Assembly (NCBI GenBank): GCA_937900465.1 | Contig: CALCEJ010000049.1 | Location: 1-10,319, forward strand | Origin: an uncultured Bacteroidales bacterium | GTDB lineage: Bacteria; Bacteroidota; Bacteroidia; Bacteroidales; UBA932 | Direction: 5' to 3' | Length of the DNA stretch: 10,319 bases | In this document: in pieces, positions 6,331 through 10,319 of the stretch | Position numbering within the stretch: position 1 is the first letter of the stretch | How the letters are laid out: each line of letters opens with the position of its first letter | Made by a program: the position numbers and the translations under genes | The notes under the pieces: model-generated | Told to the model about the DNA's origin: nothing | Seen by the model: only the letters and a program-made list of their open reading frames with translations | The model's database searches: none

Positions 6331-8294
6331 TTCCATATTCTTTTTGCGCTGAAGGGTTTTACCGTTGTCGTACGGCCGTCAGGAAGGGTTACTTTATGCT
6401 TTTTCGAGTCCATATTCGTAAGGACGAACACTTCCTTTCCTTCCGTATTCTTCCAAAGTGCAGCCATCACATACGGAGACAGCTGATATCCGGGAATATC
6501 CACCGTAGGATTGTCTCCCCCCGGGGTGAACTCCCCGAGGAACTGTCCTCCGAGGAAAATGTCGTGATTGGATTTCCTGAAGCTCGAGAGTGTCTTAAGG
6601 TATGCCGCCTCCCTCGCATTCTCCTCTTTCATAAGTTTCCCGGGATCCACCCAGCCAAGCTGGACGCCCCATACGAGACTCCTTCCCGTAATATACATCA
6701 GCGAACCATCGTTTAATTTCCAAGGCTCATAGGAAAAACCGCTGTAGATGCATCTGTCCGAATAAATCAGAGGGAACAGGGGGACCATCTTCGTGTAGCT
6801 GTTATGCGGAGTATTCACGACGAGCATCATATCGAAAAGGTCTATATAGCACTCCGCATTCTCCTCCGTCGTCATAGCCTTGTCCGCCGGATACAGGTTC
6901 TCCCTCATATCCGTAAGGAGTTCCCTGTATGCCTTGTGCCACCAGTCCCCGCCGCCGGGTTCGTGTCCGTGCTGATAGGAATAGCAGGCTTCGCCCTTCG
7001 CCGCCCCAATCTGGTCCATATAGACCCCGTCTGTCCCGAGTTCCTCCAGAATCCTTCTGTTGAGGTCCCTCAGGACGTCCTGCCAGAGAGGAGATGCCGG
7101 ACAGGTAACGGTATTCACGGCCCTTGAGCCATAAACCTCAGTATAGAGCGAGCCGTCAGGCTTCCTGCAGGAGGCATCTTCGCCTCCAAGGTCCTTATAC
7201 GTGTGATTTGCCGGATCCCAAAGGCGTCCGTTGATATAAGGAGTCACGTGTCCTCCGAGTCGCTCCGCCTCAGCGACCATCTCCCTGAAGCCGTCCTTCG
7301 GAGGGAAATACTCCGGATAGTTCGTATCGAAGGGATGATTGTGCCACTGGTACCAGTGAAGGCCGGTTCCGGGACCGTAATAGGCAAGTCCTTTACGGAC
7401 GGCTTCCATAGTTTCATCCTTGACAAATATGGGTCTCAGCCACATATCGCTCTGTTTTATCCATTCTGCTACGGGCCTCTCGCCTATGCTGCGGCGTCCC
7501 CACTCAGTCGAAAGCGCGAAGGGTCTGTACCACTTTATCGCCGTGTTCTCCCAGCTGTCTTTGGTAAAGCCTATGACAGCCTCCCAGGGGAGCGAAAAAT
7601 GCCCGTCCGGCGCAGTCCAGCCGTAGGAGGTGACAGTCTTCTGAAGGAAGATGGACGCAGGGCCCTCCCCTCCTATCATAAGTTTCTTGCCGGAGGCGTC
7701 GTAATCGCGGGTTGAGAAGAAAACCGTTCCTTCCGGAGAATACATAAGGGTCATCTGCATAGACCCGGTGCAGGAAGGATAGTCGGAACCCAGCCATCCG
7801 CCTCCGGAGAGAACGTATTCCGTTCCGTATCCGACGGGAAGAATCGCTTTGGCGCCTTCAGGACGGCGGACGGCGATCCGGGGAAATTCCGCCATCGTGA
7901 CAATCCATCCGGAGGGAAGGTCCGCTTCCAGGCGGAAGGACGGAAGTTCCCCTTCAAGGGAAACCCTCATCGTAATGGTATAATCCTCCGTTCCCTCGAG
8001 CAGCAGGCTCCAGGTAAAAACCGCCTCTTTCCCGGAGACCTCTCCGCCCTTATAGGTGGCCCATACAGGTTTCAGGTGGGGATTCTCACCGCGCGGCCCC
8101 AGGAGTTCCACCTCCCACGGCGCAGTCGTTACCGGAGCGGCGATATCCACGCCTTCCATTACAAAACTCTTTATCCCGAAGGCGTTTCCTCCGTCAAAGA
8201 CAAGACGGGCGGTACTGCTCTCGAGAACGATCTCATCCGCAAAAGCCGAGGCGGCAACAAGCGCGGCGCAAATTATCGCAACAATTCTTCTCAT
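6327..8294 (-). CDS. Secreted DUF6259-like protein, probable glycoside hydrolase
   Basis: 655 aa with a Sec signal peptide cleaved probably after Ala19 (SAFA|DE), so a soluble exported protein, unlike its lipoprotein neighbours. Residues ~20-270 form a beta-sandwich-like region as in the N-terminal domains of alpha-galactosidase-like hydrolases. Residues ~280-580 look like a TIM barrel: LHWYQWHNHPFD (~312-323), TPYINGRLWD (~351-360), DGVYMDQIG (~422-430, Asp427 on a strand end) and TTEENAE (~475-481). The WYQWHNHPFDTNYPEYFP and PYINGRLWD stretches match my memory of the DUF6259 family. A C-terminal beta domain (~605-655) is typical of such enzymes. Asp427 as nucleophile and Glu477/Glu478 as acid/base are inferences. 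ATG at 8294 overlaps the upstream stop as ATGA, and GGAGA lies 6 bases before it, so the start is firm. The substrate is unknown; context suggests an amino-sugar glycan. Confidence 0.88.
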   Translation of the reverse strand: MRRIVAIICAALVAASAFADEIVLESSTARLVFDGGNAFGIKSFVMEGVDIAAPVTTAPWEVELLGPRGENPHLKPVWATYKGGEVSGKEAVFTWSLLLEGTEDYTITMRVSLEGELPSFRLEADLPSGWIVTMAEFPRIAVRRPEGAKAILPVGYGTEYVLSGGGWLGSDYPSCTGSMQMTLMYSPEGTVFFSTRDYDASGKKLMIGGEGPASIFLQKTVTSYGWTAPDGHFSLPWEAVIGFTKDSWENTAIKWYRPFALSTEWGRRSIGERPVAEWIKQSDMWLRPIFVKDETMEAVRKGLAYYGPGTGLHWYQWHNHPFDTNYPEYFPPKDGFREMVAEAERLGGHVTPYINGRLWDPANHTYKDLGGEDASCRKPDGSLYTEVYGSRAVNTVTCPASPLWQDVLRDLNRRILEELGTDGVYMDQIGAAKGEACYSYQHGHEPGGGDWWHKAYRELLTDMRENLYPADKAMTTEENAECYIDLFDMMLVVNTPHNSYTKMVPLFPLIYSDRCIYSGFSYEPWKLNDGSLMYITGRSLVWGVQLGWVDPGKLMKEENAREAAYLKTLSSFRKSNHDIFLGGQFLGEFTPGGDNPTVDIPGYQLSPYVMAALWKNTEGKEVFVLTNMDSKKHKVTLPDGRTTTVKPFSAKRIWK

Positions 8295-10315
8295 AGTCTG
8301 TCTCCAATTTTCACCTTCATCTTCCCTTCCGGGTCATTAACGCTCCAGTAGCAAATGGCTGGTTTTCCGTCCATACTGAACGAAAATGCCCTCACGGGAC
8401 TCCCTTCCGGGGTAATCATCTTCCACTCGTAGAGTTTTCCCTCCCAAAGGAACCATTCCCTCGAAGGGTCTTTCAGCATATCTTTATCCTTCTGCGAAAG
8501 CGCTCCGCTGTTCTTAAGTTCCTCCCACGCTTTCATTACCGCGAAGTTGTCCTCGCTCCTCGCGCTCTTCCCTATTTCATCGAGCTTTCCCATCACAGAA
8601 ACCGGGGCGTCCCACGCGAGAGCCTTGGAAAAGACGTAGCTGAAATGATCCGGCTGCATACCGACAGTGGTGCTGTCCGGCGCAAGATAGTCCATCCAGC
8701 CGAAGTCTACGGAGGTAAAGTCCTTGGAAATCTGCTCCGCGCAGCGGAGGGTGTATTTTTTCATCGCCGCGCGGAGTTTTTCCGGACGGAAAAGGTCAAA
8801 AGCGTTCCCCCTCGAGAGGATATGCCACCCGTAATGTGACTTCTGCGCCCCCTCAGAGAAGATTGGCGCCGGGTCCATCTCATTGTAGACGGCGAGTTGG
8901 GAACGGGTTACGTTGTACCAGTAAGGATTCGGAACGTCCTCCGCCCCGTCGAAATACAGGAAGCGGAAGCCGCACTCGCGGTATATCTCGCCCAGCCTTT
9001 CCGCGATTTCCCCCTGAAGGGAAGTGCTCTGGTCTATGCGGACAAAGCGCGGCCAGTCATCCATATCCGGCTGGCGCGCGTGAGTTCCGGCCTTGTGGGC
9101 CTCCGCCCTGGAGTTGAAAAGCCCCCTTTCACAGCCGGTCAGACGGTAGGGAACGTCGCAGAAGACGCCGCCGTAGCTTATCAGCTCATCCCCGATGTGG
9201 AGTATTCTCCTCCCGTTTTCCAGGCGGAGAATCTCCGGCGAACCCTCGAGGTATATTTCCGTGTCTGTCGCCCCTATGGGCCTTGAAAGGACCATATCGG
9301 CGACATAATTCAGTCTCGTGTCAGGTACTCCGCCATTAATGTACGGATCGTCCGTCGAGACTTTACTGTAATGGATATGGAAGCCTGGGATAAGGCCGGC
9401 TTCCGTAATGCGGCGGCAGATTTCCCGGAGTGTCTCCATATCCCATCCGGGGCGGAAGACGAAATGACCGCAGGTCGAGGCGAAATCCGGATAATACAGC
9501 ACCATAGTCCTGAATCCGCCCTTTTTCGCCCATTCTATGTGAGTGCCGATATTCTCAAGGGTAACGTCACGAAGCTCATAGTAGGACCATTTGTACTCCT
9601 CCCTCCGCCTGCTCTCCACCCCGCGGGGCATCCCGAAGTCCTTCTCAACCACAGCGATATTGTCAAGAAGGTCGTCTTTGGGACAGGCAAGAAGGACCGC
9701 GCCTTCGCCCCTGAACCCGACCTCGTGGTCAAGCCCGGCATACATCCTGAGCGCCTTTCCCTCGGGGAAAGCGTCAATCCTTGTCTTTGGATCAGCGCCC
9801 ATCAGGCAAACCGCCTTCCGCTCATCCCAGGTAACATTCAGCCACTCTCCGGTATTCTTCCTCTCCCAAACAGGCAGCTGAAGGAGCGAAAACTCGTCAA
9901 TCTCCGTCTGCCTCTTAACGCCCATATCATCGATCCTGTAATCCACCCGAAGCAGCTTGAAGCCCATATAGTGAGGCTCCACGTCAACCTTTATGACCGC
10001 GATATCCCACGTGTCCCTGAAGGTCACAAAGAGCGTGTCGCCCTGCCTCCGGATATGGTCCGAGGGAAAACTCCTCGGCTTTGCCGGAAACATCAGGAAG
10101 TTTTCGTTGTCATACGGCCTGTACTGCAAAATCTCGCACAGCGGCACCTCAGTCCCCTTGACAAGGCACTCCTCCCCTCCAACCTTCAGACTCCTCGCAT
10201 ATCCCTGCTCCGAAATCTCCAGAACGAAATCTTCGTTGGAGAACACGTAATCCTCTTTTGTATTGCAGGAGAATAACACAGTTACGGTCAGCAAAGACAG
10301 TATCATTCTTTTCAA
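8291..10315 (-). CDS. Lipoprotein, probable TIM-barrel glycoside hydrolase with an inserted small beta domain
   Basis: About 674 aa. The N-terminus is a lipoprotein signal (short hydrophobic stretch, LFSC lipobox, Cys17), and the residues after Cys17 (NTKED) are charged, as in surface-exposed Bacteroidetes lipoproteins. Residues ~25-235 look all-beta. From ~240 alternating helices and strands suggest a TIM barrel: a strand with MVLYYPDF (~271-278), GFHIHYS (~311-317), and LYFDGAED (~453-460), where Asp456 is the best nucleophile candidate; FSEGA (Glu488) follows. An insert at ~341-415 has its own signature, IGDELISYGG, then CERG and AHKAG. A small beta region closes the protein (~625-674). 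I cannot assign a CAZy family; hydrolase activity is inferred from fold-like features. The start drawn is TTG at 10315, which gives a proper MKR signal n-region. The frame stays open to the window edge, so a start further upstream is possible. ATG at 10306 would give an uncharged n-region. The stop overlaps the next start as ATGA. Confidence 0.85.
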   Translation of the reverse strand: MKRMILSLLTVTVLFSCNTKEDYVFSNEDFVLEISEQGYARSLKVGGEECLVKGTEVPLCEILQYRPYDNENFLMFPAKPRSFPSDHIRRQGDTLFVTFRDTWDIAVIKVDVEPHYMGFKLLRVDYRIDDMGVKRQTEIDEFSLLQLPVWERKNTGEWLNVTWDERKAVCLMGADPKTRIDAFPEGKALRMYAGLDHEVGFRGEGAVLLACPKDDLLDNIAVVEKDFGMPRGVESRRREEYKWSYYELRDVTLENIGTHIEWAKKGGFRTMVLYYPDFASTCGHFVFRPGWDMETLREICRRITEAGLIPGFHIHYSKVSTDDPYINGGVPDTRLNYVADMVLSRPIGATDTEIYLEGSPEILRLENGRRILHIGDELISYGGVFCDVPYRLTGCERGLFNSRAEAHKAGTHARQPDMDDWPRFVRIDQSTSLQGEIAERLGEIYRECGFRFLYFDGAEDVPNPYWYNVTRSQLAVYNEMDPAPIFSEGAQKSHYGWHILSRGNAFDLFRPEKLRAAMKKYTLRCAEQISKDFTSVDFGWMDYLAPDSTTVGMQPDHFSYVFSKALAWDAPVSVMGKLDEIGKSARSEDNFAVMKAWEELKNSGALSQKDKDMLKDPSREWFLWEGKLYEWKMITPEGSPVRAFSFSMDGKPAICYWSVNDPEGKMKVKIGDRL
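8301..8305 (-). promoter_or_regulatory. Possible ribosome binding site of the DUF6259-like gene
   Basis: GGAGA on the minus strand, six bases before ATG at 8294, lying inside the last codons of the upstream lipoprotein gene. The spacing is near ideal for a Shine-Dalgarno site. Together with the ATGA overlap it supports this start. Confidence 0.4.
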
Positions 10316-10319
10316 ACCG

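Noticed and set aside
9371..10276. A 301-codon open frame on the plus strand opposite the first lipoprotein gene
   Set aside because: It has no recognisable family features and is fully explained as the antisense of the lipoprotein gene's codons.
1..10319. SusC/SusD pair, regulators, tRNAs, insertion sequences, CRISPR arrays or terminators
   Set aside because: I looked for them because such operons often carry them, but the whole window is occupied by overlapping coding frames and none is present.

Overview
The window is gene-dense, protein-coding DNA with every gene on the minus strand. It reads as the middle of one long operon, transcribed from position 10319 down to position 1. It holds seven genes complete to their stop codons and the first 80 codons of an eighth. 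There are no intergenic gaps: each gene overlaps the next by 4 to 13 bases, five times through an ATGA stop/start overlap. I see no RNA gene, mobile element, CRISPR array, long repeat, terminator or promoter. The FucP/NagP-type transporter, the Bacteroidetes-style lipoprotein signals (MRK/MKR start, short hydrophobic core, Cys at residue 17-22), the DUF4855/DUF6259-type proteins and a moderately high GC content point to a member of the Bacteroidales, probably a gut or rumen lineage. The genus cannot be fixed from this window.

Layout in transcription order. (1) 10315-8291: a lipoprotein with an N-terminal beta region, a TIM-barrel-like region and an inserted small beta domain; a probable glycoside hydrolase of no family I can name with confidence. 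(2) 8294-6327: a secreted DUF6259-like protein, a probable glycoside hydrolase. (3) 6330-4687: a lipoprotein with two fibronectin-III-like domains followed by a phosphodiester glycosidase (NAGPA/DUF2233) domain. (4) 4690-3443: a DUF4855 lipoprotein. (5) 3446-2151: a sugar transporter of the fucose/NagP branch of the major facilitator superfamily. (6) 2163-988: NagA-like amino-sugar-6-phosphate deacetylase. (7) 998-237: NagB-like amino-sugar-6-phosphate deaminase/isomerase. (8) 240 to beyond position 1: a secreted Gfo/Idh/MocA-type protein, cut by the window edge.

Taken together this looks like a glycan-harvesting operon. Four envelope proteins would cut or uncap an amino-sugar-containing glycan outside or in the periplasm. 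The transporter would carry the free sugar across the inner membrane, and after phosphorylation by a kinase not encoded here, NagA and NagB would convert it to fructose-6-phosphate. The notable part is the pairing of an uncovering-enzyme-type phosphodiester glycosidase with NagA, NagB and a NagP-like importer. It suggests the substrate carries N-acetylhexosamine in a phosphodiester or otherwise masked linkage. The substrate is inferred, not shown. The outer-membrane SusC/SusD pair, the kinase and a regulator are absent from the window and may lie upstream of position 10319.
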